DNA from: Alkalimonas cellulosilytica | GTDB taxonomy: Bacteria > Pseudomonadota > Gammaproteobacteria > Enterobacterales > Alteromonadaceae | Direction: 5' to 3' | Assembly (NCBI RefSeq): GCF_036325985.1 | Contig: NZ_JAUHLI010000007.1 | Span: forward strand, 124,001-188,000 | Length of the DNA: 64,000 nucleotides | In this document: piece by piece, positions 26,929 through 35,051 of the stretch | Position numbering within the stretch: position 1 is the stretch's first letter | Layout: each line of letters begins with the position of its first letter | Translations under genes and position numbers: made by a program | Notes under the pieces: generated by a model | Seen by the model: the letters and a program-made list of their open reading frames with translations, nothing else | Databases searched by the model: none | Told to the model about the DNA's origin: nothing

Positions 26929-27795
26929 TTAATCAACTAAATGACGCAAATAGGCGCCATAGCCGGTTTTGGCAAAGGCGCGGGCACGCTTCAGCAAATG
27001 CTTATCGTCCACCCACCCCTGTCGCCAGGCGATTTCTTCCAGACAAGCCACTTTTAACCCCTGACGCTGCTCGATGGTTTGCACGTAATGCGCTGCATCC
27101 AACAAGCTGTCGTGGGTGCCGGTATCGAGCCAGGCAAAGCCACGGCCAAAACGTTCTACTTGCAGCTGGCCCTGCTCCAGGTAAAGGTTGTTTAAGCAGG
27201 TGATTTCCAGCTCCCCACGTGCAGAGGGTGTTAAAGTACGCGCCAGCTCGCTGACTTTACCATCGTAAAAATAGAGGCCCGTCACCGCAACGCTGGATTT
27301 AGGCTGTTTGGGCTTCTCTTCAATCGACAAGGCCTTACCGCTGTCGTTGAATTCGACCACACCAAAACGCTCGGGATCTTTGACCTGATACCCAAAGATG
27401 GTTGCCCCCTGCTGCTGGGCACTGGCCCGCTTTAATTGCTCACTAAAACTTTGGCCATGAAAGATATTATCGCCCAGCACCATGCAAACGGGTGCTTGCT
27501 GCAAAAAGTCTTCGGCTAGAATAAAGGCCTGTGCTAACCCTTCGGGTTTTTGCTGAATGCAGTACTCAAAACGCACACCAAACTGCTCGCCTGTGCCTAG
27601 CAGGCGCTTAAAGGCAGGTTGATCGTCTGGTGTGGTGATAATGAGAATATCGCGGATCCCGGCCAGCATCAGCACCGAGATGGGGTAATAAATCATGGGT
27701 TTGTCGTAAATGGGCAGCAACTGCTTGGAAATCCCAAGCGTGATAGGATGCAAGCGTGTACCAGAGCCTCCTGCCAGTACGATACCTTTGCGCAA
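26929..27795 (-). CDS. rfbA: Glucose-1-phosphate thymidylyltransferase
   Basis: 288 aa; GGSGTRLHPITLGISKQLLP is the RmlA nucleotide-binding loop, and VLGDNIFHG and CLEEIAWRQGW are family signatures. It performs the first step of dTDP-rhamnose synthesis. The only suitable start is TTG at 27795, with GAGGG seven bases upstream; there is no ATG nearby. The region upstream (27796-27973) contains hairpin array R1 and no gene. Confidence 0.95.
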   Translation of the reverse strand: MRKGIVLAGGSGTRLHPITLGISKQLLPIYDKPMIYYPISVLMLAGIRDILIITTPDDQPAFKRLLGTGEQFGVRFEYCIQQKPEGLAQAFILAEDFLQQAPVCMVLGDNIFHGQSFSEQLKRASAQQQGATIFGYQVKDPERFGVVEFNDSGKALSIEEKPKQPKSSVAVTGLYFYDGKVSELARTLTPSARGELEITCLNNLYLEQGQLQVERFGRGFAWLDTGTHDSLLDAAHYVQTIEQRQGLKVACLEEIAWRQGWVDDKHLLKRARAFAKTGYGAYLRHLVD

Positions 27796-27871
27796 AACGA
27801 TGCCCTCTGCCCACAGAAAAAGCGGGAAAAAATTAAAAAGGCAGTTTAGGTTTTTTGGGGGGAAAGAGCAA

Positions 27872-27974
27872 GCGCGACTTTGTCGCGGTGACCGTTACCG
27901 CAGGCAAATAATGACCGCCGTGAAACGGCTTGTGACCGGCCTGAAGGGCTTGGTTACCAGTCGCATAGCGACGT
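27872..27974. repeat. Hairpin-linker array R1
   Basis: Small palindromes in the order GCGACTTTGTCGC, TTACCGCAGGCAA, CCGTGAAACGG, GCCTGAAGGGC, GTCGCATAGCGAC, separated by linkers such as GTGACCG, AATGACCG, TTGTGACCG and TGGTTACC. It lies between rfbA and the RelE-like toxin gene; the toxin stop (27974) abuts it. Confidence 0.85.
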
Positions 27975-28264
27975 CATGCGATACCGGACGGCGGCCACAG
28001 TCGAGCAGCGTGAAGAATTCGAAGCACGCGAACTTGCTCCCCGACCACGTCATAAACGATAACATAGTTTTGATGAGCAACCAGCTCACGGGTATCTGTC
28101 ACTCGGCCAAGACGACCGAGGTTAGGATACTCGGCTAAGCGCAAAGCTTTTTCTGACAATAGCTCATCGAGAGCCAAGGCTGCTGTGGGGTTATTGGCTT
28201 CTATGTAGTCATAAATTGCATCGCGGTCTTGTATTGCCTCTGGCGTCCAAAGCAATTCCATCAT
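27974..28264 (-). CDS. RelE/ParE-family toxin
   Basis: A 96-aa basic protein with the fold signature of the RelE/ParE superfamily: WTPEAIQDRDAIYDYIEANN, YPNLGRLGRV, TRELVAHQNYVIVYDVVG, VRVLRILHAAR. Members either cleave mRNA at the ribosome or inhibit gyrase; this one looks closest to the ParE/YoeB-like 'addiction module' branch with C-terminal H-A-R. It overlaps the antitoxin stop by four bases. The last residues adjoin array R1. Confidence 0.9.
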   Translation of the reverse strand: MMELLWTPEAIQDRDAIYDYIEANNPTAALALDELLSEKALRLAEYPNLGRLGRVTDTRELVAHQNYVIVYDVVGEQVRVLRILHAARLWPPSGIA

Positions 28265-28548
28265 TTAGATGTTTTGAGCCTACGACGTGTTGAAGCACGA
28301 CGAGCCGCAAATTTAGCTTCTACTTCAGCGGCAGGTACCAAATTGCCTGTATTAGCCGAATTCAGGCCGATCTGTACTTGGCTGCGAAACCAATCATCGT
28401 GCTCTGCGGCTAGATGCTGTTGCTGTACGAACTCCCGCATGAAATCCCGAAGCAGCTGCGCCCCGCTACGATCGCGAGATTTGGCTGCTTGGGCAAACTG
28501 GCTCTTCAACGCTTCATCGACCCGGAAGGTAAAGGTTGCGTCACTCAT
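28261..28548 (-). CDS. Ribbon-helix-helix antitoxin
   Basis: A 95-aa protein. The N-terminal TFTFRVDEALKSQFAQAAKS strand-helix followed by GAQLLRDFMREFV is an RHH DNA-binding domain. The C-terminal half is charged and probably disordered, the usual toxin-wrapping tail. Located immediately upstream of, and overlapping, the RelE-like toxin. It should repress its own promoter, which must lie in 28549-28660 next to array R2. Confidence 0.88.
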   Translation of the reverse strand: MSDATFTFRVDEALKSQFAQAAKSRDRSGAQLLRDFMREFVQQQHLAAEHDDWFRSQVQIGLNSANTGNLVPAAEVEAKFAARRASTRRRLKTSK

Positions 28549-28614
28549 GGCTACGCCTCATGTGTTACAAATTAAGTACAATGTAGCACCTTGTCTGTTT
28601 TCTGTCTATTACAG

Positions 28615-28706
28615 ACTAGACCGTTGCCGCAGGCAACTAGTGACCGGCCCGAAGATCCTGGTTACCGCTCGCTTGGCGAGCTAGTGACCGCTGGCTCTGC
28701 CAGCAA
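28615..28706. repeat. Hairpin-linker array R2
   Basis: Palindromes TTGCCGCAGGCAA, an imperfect GGCCCGAAGATCC, CTCGCTTGGCGAG and CTGGCTCTGCCAG, joined by CTAGTGACCG, CTGGTTACCG and CTAGTGACCG. On the minus strand it encodes the last residues of the AbiEii-like protein and its TAA stop. Confidence 0.85.
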
Positions 28707-29387
28707 CTTATAAGCAGCTGGTAAAATGACACTCGAAAAAAAGTGGCTATCAACCCCCATACCTACAGCAGCTTCTGCATACACCGTTGTATTTTGGGTT
28801 AGTTGCAGCAAACTTTTCTGTAATGATTGGTCAATCACTTTCTTGCTGTAGTGGCTATACGCTTCGTCCAGTGCGGCTTGCGGGATTTCCCCTAAATGAG
28901 CACACATCACAAGAATATCTAAAATATCCTTGTATGGCTTCACACCAACTCTATCCGCATTGGCCAGTAACTTGGTAACAAAACAAGATGCATGATTGAT
29001 GTAAGGCACCGGGAATAAAGTGCCTGCTTTATCTGTCTCTAATTGGTAATTATCGAAGGCGACAAACTCAAGTTTAATCGGAACCCCTGACGCAACAATA
29101 AAAGTACGCACACCATAGCGGTCAAAGATGATATCCCGGCTGTAATGGAAATCTTGCTGCACAAGCTTGCCCAGTGATTGGTTGGTGACCTGTTGACGAA
29201 CCGCTCGATACGCCGCTTTATCCGGGCACAAAAAATCAATATCAACCGATTCTCTGTACTCGCCAAACTCCAACGCAATACGGGTGCCGCCACCAAACAA
29301 AATAGTATGCTGACTCAGGAAGTCGCTGTTAAAGTTTTCCAGGCAAGCTGCTATCCGTTGATGCTGAAGGCGCTTGTAAGCTGACAT
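28662..29387 (-). CDS. AbiEii/AbiGii-family nucleotidyltransferase toxin
   Basis: 241 aa. The nucleotidyltransferase motif is GGGTRIALEFGEYRESVDID, an extended G-G/S...D-x-D signature, followed by the downstream Lys/Asp region VGVKPYKDILDILVM typical of AbiEii proteins (DUF1814). Such enzymes act as toxins of type IV TA or phage-defence systems by modifying tRNA ends; that is family knowledge. The last 13 residues, LAEPAVTSSPSER, are encoded entirely by array R2, whose linker provides the stop. It follows the 68-aa gene by eight bases. The classical AbiEi antitoxin is absent. Confidence 0.85.
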   Translation of the reverse strand: MSAYKRLQHQRIAACLENFNSDFLSQHTILFGGGTRIALEFGEYRESVDIDFLCPDKAAYRAVRQQVTNQSLGKLVQQDFHYSRDIIFDRYGVRTFIVASGVPIKLEFVAFDNYQLETDKAGTLFPVPYINHASCFVTKLLANADRVGVKPYKDILDILVMCAHLGEIPQAALDEAYSHYSKKVIDQSLQKSLLQLTQNTTVYAEAAVGMGVDSHFFSSVILPAAYKLLAEPAVTSSPSER

Positions 29388-29395
29388 AGGATGGA

Positions 29396-29602
29396 TTAGC
29401 CCCCAGCAGGCAGAAAACCACCGGCACGCTGGGCAAGTTGTTGAATCAGAGTACGCTCGGCTGCCACCAACTTGCTTTTATCGACAAAAGACCAACGGCG
29501 CTCATAGACATCCAAGGCATCTTTTTCGGTTAAAAATCGAGCTTGAGTATCCCACAACAACTGATCCAGCTCGGGATATTGCTTACGATCAATGGTGTTC
29601 AT
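29396..29602 (-). CDS. Small protein preceding the AbiEii-like gene, possible antitoxin
   Basis: A 68-aa protein from the ATG at 29602, which has AGAGGA three bases upstream; a longer frame to 29632 lacks a ribosome site. Sequence features: RKQYPELDQLLWDTQARFL then a charged helical stretch ending AGGFLPAGG. No DNA-binding motif is recognisable. The tight spacing with the toxin gene and the placement between arrays R3 and R2 suggest it is the partner of the AbiEii-like protein. I do not recognise a named family. Confidence 0.7.
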   Translation of the reverse strand: MNTIDRKQYPELDQLLWDTQARFLTEKDALDVYERRWSFVDKSKLVAAERTLIQQLAQRAGGFLPAGG

Positions 29603-29657
29603 GTTTCCTCTGACATGCATGGTGCGCTTCATTCACTTTACAATAGGCCTTTGGGGC

Positions 29658-29766
29658 TGTCTAGTTGTTGAGCGTTGCTGCAGGCAACTTGTGACCGCCG
29701 TGAAACGGCTAGTTACCGGCCTGAAAGGCCTGGTTACCGCTGGCAGAACCAGCTAGTGACTGCCGT
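29658..29766. repeat. Hairpin-linker array R3
   Basis: Palindromes TTGCTGCAGGCAA, CCGTGAAACGG, GCCTGAAAGGC and CTGGCAGAACCAG, joined by CTTGTGACCG, CTAGTTACCG, CTGGTTACCG and CTAGTGAC. The middle two palindromes are shared with R1. It encodes the last 16 residues and the stop of the HepT-like protein. Confidence 0.87.
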
Positions 29767-30203
29767 TGGGCATAACCACTGACTTTTTCGACCAGTTCCA
29801 ACAGCGTTTTTGTGTGAGCTAACACTTCCTGCTGCAATGCTTGCAAGTCTTCAACCACGTATTCATGCACAATTTCATTGCGGATATCTTTGAGTGTCCG
29901 AGCCAATTCCGCACTTTCAATCAAATCACGTTTCACCGCCCGATTGATGGTATCAATCAAGCTGCCTGGTTCCATTAGCTCCACCAGATCAAGTGCCCGA
30001 TAGGTTTTACTCAGAAGTAAATCGGTCACTCTGGCAAAACGGCTGCTTAAGTTTTCTAAGGAGTCAAATTGCGCTTCAGTCAGCTTCGCATTCAGCTGAA
30101 ACGCAACACACTGATGGTAGGAGCGCTCTAGCCAACGACTGGCGTTGTGCAGTTGGTCTAAACACTCCTGAAAGTACTGCAACGAGCTTTTCTTGCTGGT
30201 CAT
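29709..30203 (-). CDS. hepT: HepT-like HEPN ribonuclease toxin
   Basis: 164 aa, all-helical. RNEIVHEYV (around residue 110) is the R-x4-H-x-Y catalytic motif of HEPN-domain RNases paired with MntA-type nucleotidyltransferases. It starts inside the stop codon of mntA (ATGA). The C-terminal tail SLAGSASGNQAFQAGN is read from array R3 and is not part of the HEPN fold. In described systems MntA inactivates HepT by adding AMP to the Tyr of this motif. Confidence 0.88.
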   Translation of the reverse strand: MTSKKSSLQYFQECLDQLHNASRWLERSYHQCVAFQLNAKLTEAQFDSLENLSSRFARVTDLLLSKTYRALDLVELMEPGSLIDTINRAVKRDLIESAELARTLKDIRNEIVHEYVVEDLQALQQEVLAHTKTLLELVEKVSGYAQRQSLAGSASGNQAFQAGN

Positions 30204-30484
30204 GCCAACTCCTGCGCTTGCGGCTGTATCAGTTGAACGAAGCTTTCGTGACCATCTTTGGTTGTCACAATATCGATTTTTTGCTCTCCAAGTTGTTCCT
30301 GAATGCGCCAGCGGGTATTGCGAACATTTTGTTTTGTGAAGTTTTTGGACACAATCAGCAGATCGATATCCCCTCCTTTGCTGGAGTCATTCGCCCTGGA
30401 ACCAAACACAAAAACACGCGCCGTGGCATCTTCAGCAGCAACAGCCTCCAGAATGATGTGTTTTTCGTGGTCAGAAAGTCGCAT
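30200..30484 (-). CDS. mntA: MntA-like minimal nucleotidyltransferase antitoxin
   Basis: 94 aa. VFGSRANDSSKGGDIDLLIV is the G-S-x10-D-x-D motif of minimal nucleotidyltransferases; the third carboxylate is likely the Asp in KIDIVTT. It is the antitoxin that AMPylates the HepT toxin encoded directly downstream. Upstream at 30485-30586 lies array R4, so its promoter must be there or upstream in the rfb operon. Confidence 0.9.
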   Translation of the reverse strand: MRLSDHEKHIILEAVAAEDATARVFVFGSRANDSSKGGDIDLLIVSKNFTKQNVRNTRWRIQEQLGEQKIDIVTTKDGHESFVQLIQPQAQELA

Positions 30485-30529
30485 GGAATCGCTCTTAACA
30501 CCCTGTATGGCTTGAGTATAACAGGAAGT

Positions 30530-30586
30530 GTCGCGAAGCGACTAGTGACCGCAAGCAGAGCCAGCTAGTCACAGCGTCTTCGACGC
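30530..30586. repeat. Hairpin-linker array R4
   Basis: GTCGCGAAGCGAC, then TAGTGACCG, a half-degenerate CAAGCAGAGCCAG, CTAGTCAC, and a final GCGTCTTCGACGC that lies inside the end of rfbD. The rfbD TGA stop is in the CTAGTCAC linker. Confidence 0.75.
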
Positions 30587-31441
30587 AAGCAGCTCCTGCC
30601 ATAAAGGCAAACGAATACCAAGGGCGCGCTCCAGTTTATCGACACAAAGCCGCGAGTTTAACGGGCGTTTGGCCGGTGTTGGATAAGCACTGCTGGGTAT
30701 GGGGTGAATCGCACTAGCATTCAAGGTGAGGCTCTGCCCTTGCTGCTCAGCCTGCTGCACAATTATCTTGGCAAAATCGTACCAGCTGCAGTAGCTGCGT
30801 GGGGCCAGATGATAGACCCCGCCAGCGATGGGCTGGCCCTGCTGGTAGCGCTGCAGTGTCTGCACACTGATGGCGGCAATCAGGCTGGCGGGGGTGGGCG
30901 CGCCGATTTGATCGGCGACAATGCTTAATTCGGTTTTTTCTTTGGCCAAGCGAATGATGGTGTTGCGGAAGTTTTTACCGTGATCCGAGTACACCCAACT
31001 GGTGCGAAAAATCACCGCCGATGGGCACTGCGCCAGCACCGCTAGATCGCCTTGCAGTTTGCTGTGGCCATAATAATTCAGCGGGGCTGTTGGGCTGTCT
31101 TCTTGCCAGGGCTCGGTACCCGTGCCCGGGTAGACGTAATCGGTGGAGTAATGCAGCAAATAAGCCCCGCTGTGGGCGCAGTAGCGGGCTAACAGCTCTG
31201 GCAGCTTTGCATTCACTGCCAGGGCTGCTTTTTGCTCGGTCTCGGCCAGATCCACTGCGGTATAAGCGGCCGCATTGATAATCGCCTGCGGCTGATGCTG
31301 TGCCAGATAGGCGTGCACAGCCGACGCATTGGCCAAATCCAGCTCGGCCCGGGATGGCGTCAATAGCTCAGCTATCTCTGCCAGTTGCTGCTTTAGCTCG
31401 GTGCCAACCTGGCCTTTGCTGCCGGTTATCAGTAGTTTCAT
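30569..31441 (-). CDS. rfbD: dTDP-4-dehydrorhamnose reductase
   Basis: 290 aa SDR enzyme. GSKGQVGTELKQQL is the Rossmann loop, YSTDYVYPG and YGHSKLQGD (catalytic Tyr-x3-Lys) identify RmlD. Last step of dTDP-L-rhamnose synthesis. The C-terminal ASKTL and the stop are encoded by the edge of array R4; array R5 lies just upstream of the start. Confidence 0.95.
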   Translation of the reverse strand: MKLLITGSKGQVGTELKQQLAEIAELLTPSRAELDLANASAVHAYLAQHQPQAIINAAAYTAVDLAETEQKAALAVNAKLPELLARYCAHSGAYLLHYSTDYVYPGTGTEPWQEDSPTAPLNYYGHSKLQGDLAVLAQCPSAVIFRTSWVYSDHGKNFRNTIIRLAKEKTELSIVADQIGAPTPASLIAAISVQTLQRYQQGQPIAGGVYHLAPRSYCSWYDFAKIIVQQAEQQGQSLTLNASAIHPIPSSAYPTPAKRPLNSRLCVDKLERALGIRLPLWQELLASKTL

Positions 31442-31451
31442 AAGTTTCCTG

Positions 31452-31503
31452 GATACCGCCGCGAAGCGGCTAGCGACCGCTGGCCAAGCTAGCTAGTCGC
31501 TGC
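31452..31503. repeat. Hairpin-linker array R5
   Basis: CCGCGAAGCGG and CTGGCCAAGCTAG joined by CTAGCGACCG and ending CTAGTCGC. It fills the 51-base gap between ugd and rfbD and supplies the ugd TAG stop. Confidence 0.8.
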
Positions 31504-32668
31504 CAAACAAATCACGGGTATAAACTTTGTCTGCAACATCTGCCAGCGCTTCTGTCCGGCGATTGGCGACGATGACATCAGAAATTTGCTTAAACTCTTG
31601 TAAATCCTTAATCACCCGTGAGCGAAAGAAGTGCGTTTCTTTAAGCTCAGGCTCGTACACCACCACCTCAATCCCTTTGGCTTTTATTCGCTTCATAATG
31701 CCCTGGATGGCAGAAGCCCGGAAGTTATCCGACCCTGCTTTCATCACCAGGCGGAAGATCCCTACCACTTTGGGATCTTTGTTGACTATAGAGCTGGCGA
31801 TAAAGTCTTTACGTGTTTGGTTGGCATCCACAATGGCCTGGATGATGTTGTTGGGCACTTGCTGGTAATTGGCCAGCAATTGCTTGGTATCTTTGGGTAA
31901 ACAATACCCGCCGTAGCCGAAGCTGGGGTTGTTGTAGTGATTGCCGATGCGTGGATCCAGCCCTACCCCCTCAATAATTTGGCGACTATTGAGTCCATGG
32001 CTTTCTGCATAGGAGTCCAGCTCGTTAAAGAAAGCAACCCGCATCGCTAAATAGGTATTGGAGAACAGCTTGATCGCTTCAGCTTCGGTGCTATCGGTAA
32101 AAAGTACCGGAATGTTTTGCTTGACAGCTCCTTGCTGCAACAAAGCAGCGAATACACTGGCACGCTCTGAGCGCTCACCAACGATGATACGCGATGGGTG
32201 TAAATTGTCATACAGGGCCTTGCCTTCGCGCAGGAACTCGGGTGAAAACAACAGGTTTTTAAGGCCAAGCTTTGCTTTTATCGAGGCGGTGTAACCCACC
32301 GGGACTGTTGATTTAATCACCATCACTGCCTTTGGATTTATGGCCGAGACATCGGCGATGACGGCTTCTACACTGCTGGTGTTAAAATAATTGGTTTGAG
32401 GATCGTAGTCGGTGGGCGTAGCAATGACCACAAAGTCCGCATCTTGATAGGCCTGAAGTTTATCTGTCGTCGCGGTAAAATTCAGTGTTTTTCGGCTTAG
32501 AAAATCTGCGACTTCCCGGTCTTCTATCGGTGAGCGACCGGCATTAAGCATGGCTACTTTTTCCGGCAGGATATCCAAAGCTACAACCTGATGATGCTGC
32601 GCCAGCAACATCGCATTGGATAAGCCCACATAGCCGGTACCGGCAATGGCAATTTTAAATTGCGACAT
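31493..32668 (-). CDS. ugd: UDP-glucose 6-dehydrogenase
   Basis: 391 aa from the ATG at 32668, which has AGGGA nine bases upstream and gives the family's normal length; ATGs at 32677 and 32704 are less likely. AGTGYVGLSNAMLLAQHH is the NAD-binding loop and YGGYCLPKDTKQLL contains the catalytic Cys. It makes UDP-glucuronate. It is inserted between rfbB and rfbD and flanked by arrays R6 and R5. Confidence 0.95.
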   Translation of the reverse strand: MSQFKIAIAGTGYVGLSNAMLLAQHHQVVALDILPEKVAMLNAGRSPIEDREVADFLSRKTLNFTATTDKLQAYQDADFVVIATPTDYDPQTNYFNTSSVEAVIADVSAINPKAVMVIKSTVPVGYTASIKAKLGLKNLLFSPEFLREGKALYDNLHPSRIIVGERSERASVFAALLQQGAVKQNIPVLFTDSTEAEAIKLFSNTYLAMRVAFFNELDSYAESHGLNSRQIIEGVGLDPRIGNHYNNPSFGYGGYCLPKDTKQLLANYQQVPNNIIQAIVDANQTRKDFIASSIVNKDPKVVGIFRLVMKAGSDNFRASAIQGIMKRIKAKGIEVVVYEPELKETHFFRSRVIKDLQEFKQISDVIVANRRTEALADVADKVYTRDLFGSD

Positions 32669-32726
32669 GGTATTCATTCCCTGCGTTATTTGCGGTTTTA
32701 TCATACGTGGAGCCCATCAAAAATGC

Positions 32727-32816
32727 CACTAGCCCGGCGACTTTGTCGCTGTTACCGCTGGCGGGGCCAGCTAGCGACCGTTGCCGCAGGCAACTAGTGA
32801 CCGCCGCGAAGCGGCT
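32727..32816. repeat. Hairpin-linker array R6
   Basis: GCGACTTTGTCGC, CTGGCGGGGCCAG, TTGCCGCAGGCAA and CCGCGAAGCGG joined by TGTTACCG, CTAGCGACCG and CTAGTGACCG, with CACTAG at the left edge. The rfbB stop (32794-32796) and its last residues PLRGGH are inside it. Confidence 0.87.
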
Positions 32817-33840
32817 CCCACCAATCCCGACGAGCCAGATACCACTGCACCGTTTTGCGCAACCCCGTTTCAAAGGTTTCCTGAGGCACCCAGCCCAGTT
32901 CGCGTTCTAGTTTGGAGGCGTCGATGGCATAGCGTCGATCGTGGCCGGGACGGTCTTGAACGAAAGTTAGCAAACTTTCGTAGTGTTGAATGTTGAGTTT
33001 TGAATGTTGAATGGGGGCCAATTCTTCCAGAATTGTACAGATGGAACAGACTACTTCGATGTTTTGTTTTTCGTTGTGGCCGCCGATGTTGTAGGTTTCG
33101 CCTACCTGGCCTTTGGTTGCCACGCATAGCAAGGCTCGGGCGTGATCCTCGACGTAGAGCCAGTCGCGGATTTGCTGGCCGTTGCCATACACTGGTAAGG
33201 GTTTCCCTGCCATGGCATTTAAAATAGTCAGTGGGATCAGCTTTTCCGGAAAGTGGTAAGGGCCGTAGTTATTGGAGCAATTGGTGATTAAGATCGGCAA
33301 GCCATAGGTACGCTGCCAGGCCCGTACCAGATGGTCTGAACTGGCTTTGCTGGCCGAGTACGGCGAACTTGGGGCATAGGGTGTGGTTTCGGTGAATAAA
33401 TCATCTGTGCCTGCCAGGTCGCCGTAGACTTCGTCGGTCGAGATATGATGAAAGCGAAAGCTCTGCCGCTTCTCCAAAGGCAGACTTTGCCAATACTGGC
33501 GGCTGGCCTCCAGCAAGCTGTAAGTACCCACAATGTTGGTTTGAATAAAGGCCGCCGGGCCATCGATGGAACGATCGACATGACTTTCTGCTGCCAGATG
33601 CATGATGACATCGGGTTGAAACTGCTGGATGCATTGCTGCATTCTGGCCTGATCGCAAATATCGGCCTGCACAAACTGATAGCCGGGATGGTCGGCCACT
33701 TCAGCCAGAGATGCCAGATTACCGGCATAGGTAAGCTTATCGATCACCAATACCTGGTGCGGCGTGGAGGTTAGCAGGTAACGGACCAGCGCCGAGCCAA
33801 TAAAGCCGGCACCACCGGTGACAATCAGACGTAAACTCAT
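32794..33840 (-). CDS. rfbB: dTDP-glucose 4,6-dehydratase
   Basis: 348 aa SDR enzyme: TGGAGFIGSALVRYLL Rossmann loop, HLAAESHVDRSIDGP, STDEVYGDL and YSASKASSDHLVRAW with the catalytic Tyr-x3-Lys. Second step of dTDP-rhamnose synthesis. The start overlaps the stop of the GT4 gene by four bases, so it belongs to the kps operon. C-terminal residues are encoded by array R6. Confidence 0.96.
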   Translation of the reverse strand: MSLRLIVTGGAGFIGSALVRYLLTSTPHQVLVIDKLTYAGNLASLAEVADHPGYQFVQADICDQARMQQCIQQFQPDVIMHLAAESHVDRSIDGPAAFIQTNIVGTYSLLEASRQYWQSLPLEKRQSFRFHHISTDEVYGDLAGTDDLFTETTPYAPSSPYSASKASSDHLVRAWQRTYGLPILITNCSNNYGPYHFPEKLIPLTILNAMAGKPLPVYGNGQQIRDWLYVEDHARALLCVATKGQVGETYNIGGHNEKQNIEVVCSICTILEELAPIQHSKLNIQHYESLLTFVQDRPGHDRRYAIDASKLERELGWVPQETFETGLRKTVQWYLARRDWWEPLRGGH

Positions 33841-35051
33841 GTGGGCTGCTCGCTGTGTTGCTTGCTGACATCGGGGCGATTCGAGGTTAGCCTCAGTGCA
33901 GCGATAATTTGCTGGTTAATTTTTACCACATCAAACTTTTGCTCAGCCAGTTGCCGGCTGCACTGTCCCATAATTTCAATTTGCTCTGGGTGATGGATGA
34001 AGTACAGCATTTGCTCGGTCAATGCATCGACGTTATGCGGAGGGATTAAAAAGCCATTCTTGCCCTGCTCGACCGTTTCCCGGCAACCCGGCATATCGGT
34101 GGTGATGACAGGCAAGCCAACCGCCATGGCCTCCTGCGTGCTGCGCGGCACGCCTTCCCGGTAATAGGACGGCAGGACAAACACACTGGCCTCCGCCAGA
34201 TAGTCTACCACATTATTGACCAGGCCCGGATACACCAGCAGGCCAGTGTCTACCGCTTCTTTCAGTTCATCTTTACTGATGGATCCCTTGGCAGTATCCG
34301 GCTGGCCAACCACCACAAATTCAACCGCTGGGTGGCTGGCTTTAATGCGTTTGGCGGCCTGCAGAAAGTAACGAATGCCCTTTTCTTGCAGCAAACGGCC
34401 AACAAAAATAAAGCGGATTGGATCCAACTGAGGCGGGTGATAGGGGTAGCGCGCCAGGCAGGTACCAATGCCGTTTAGCATGGTGAGCTTACTGATTGGG
34501 ATCTGGTAGTGATGAATCAGATCCTGGTAGTCATCCGGGTTCAGCAGAAATACCTGCTGGGCTTTGGGCAGCACAAAGCGGTACAAAGCCACTTGTACCC
34601 GACGCACCAGGCGGCAGCGAAGCCCGGCACCTTCGGGCGGCTCAATAAAAGCACGGCCCAGCCCTTCTATTTTGGCTACCCGGTACGGCACCTTGGCTAG
34701 CCAGGCTGCCAGGGTGCCAAAAATCACTGGTTTGACGAAGTAACAAAAGCTGATGTCAATGCGCAGTTGCTTGAACAACCGATACAACTGCCAACTGGTA
34801 GCCAGGTCTTTAAAGGGGTTGTGGCTAAAGCGGTTCAGGTGATACGGCACAGGAATGGCGCCAAGCTCTCGCACCAGGGCTTCGCTCTGTTCGGTGTAAT
34901 CGGTGGCAAAGGCATACACCTGATGGCCAGCTGCCACCATCTCGCGGATCAAATCACTGCGGAAGTTCAACATCGCCTGCGTCAAAGAGCCTACTACCGC
35001 GACGCGCTTGCATCCACTGCCTGCGGCCATGTTGTTGTCGCTTTGCTGCAT
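33837..35051 (-). CDS. GT4-family glycosyltransferase
   Basis: 404 aa GT-B enzyme. The N-terminal acceptor half opens CKRVAVVGSLTQAMLNFRSD, and the donor half contains FIFVGRLLQEKGIRYFLQAA and REGVPRSTQEAMAVGLPVI with the E-x7-E pair of GT4 retaining enzymes. It resembles the PglA/WbpH group that transfers HexNAc or galactose to lipid-linked sugars. Directly follows kpsC and overlaps rfbB. Donor and acceptor are not predictable from sequence. Confidence 0.9.
   Translation of the reverse strand: MQQSDNNMAAGSGCKRVAVVGSLTQAMLNFRSDLIREMVAAGHQVYAFATDYTEQSEALVRELGAIPVPYHLNRFSHNPFKDLATSWQLYRLFKQLRIDISFCYFVKPVIFGTLAAWLAKVPYRVAKIEGLGRAFIEPPEGAGLRCRLVRRVQVALYRFVLPKAQQVFLLNPDDYQDLIHHYQIPISKLTMLNGIGTCLARYPYHPPQLDPIRFIFVGRLLQEKGIRYFLQAAKRIKASHPAVEFVVVGQPDTAKGSISKDELKEAVDTGLLVYPGLVNNVVDYLAEASVFVLPSYYREGVPRSTQEAMAVGLPVITTDMPGCRETVEQGKNGFLIPPHNVDALTEQMLYFIHHPEQIEIMGQCSRQLAEQKFDVVKINQQIIAALRLTSNRPDVSKQHSEQPT

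Noticed and set aside
27872..32816. A CRISPR array or tandem direct repeats.
   Set aside because: There are no long constant repeats with unique spacers; units are short palindromes with short linkers, in few copies, and they run into coding ends.
27872..32816. A classical integron cassette array.
   Set aside because: No integrase, attI or canonical attC core pairs could be found in the arrays. The cassette-like layout is reported only as a hypothesis.
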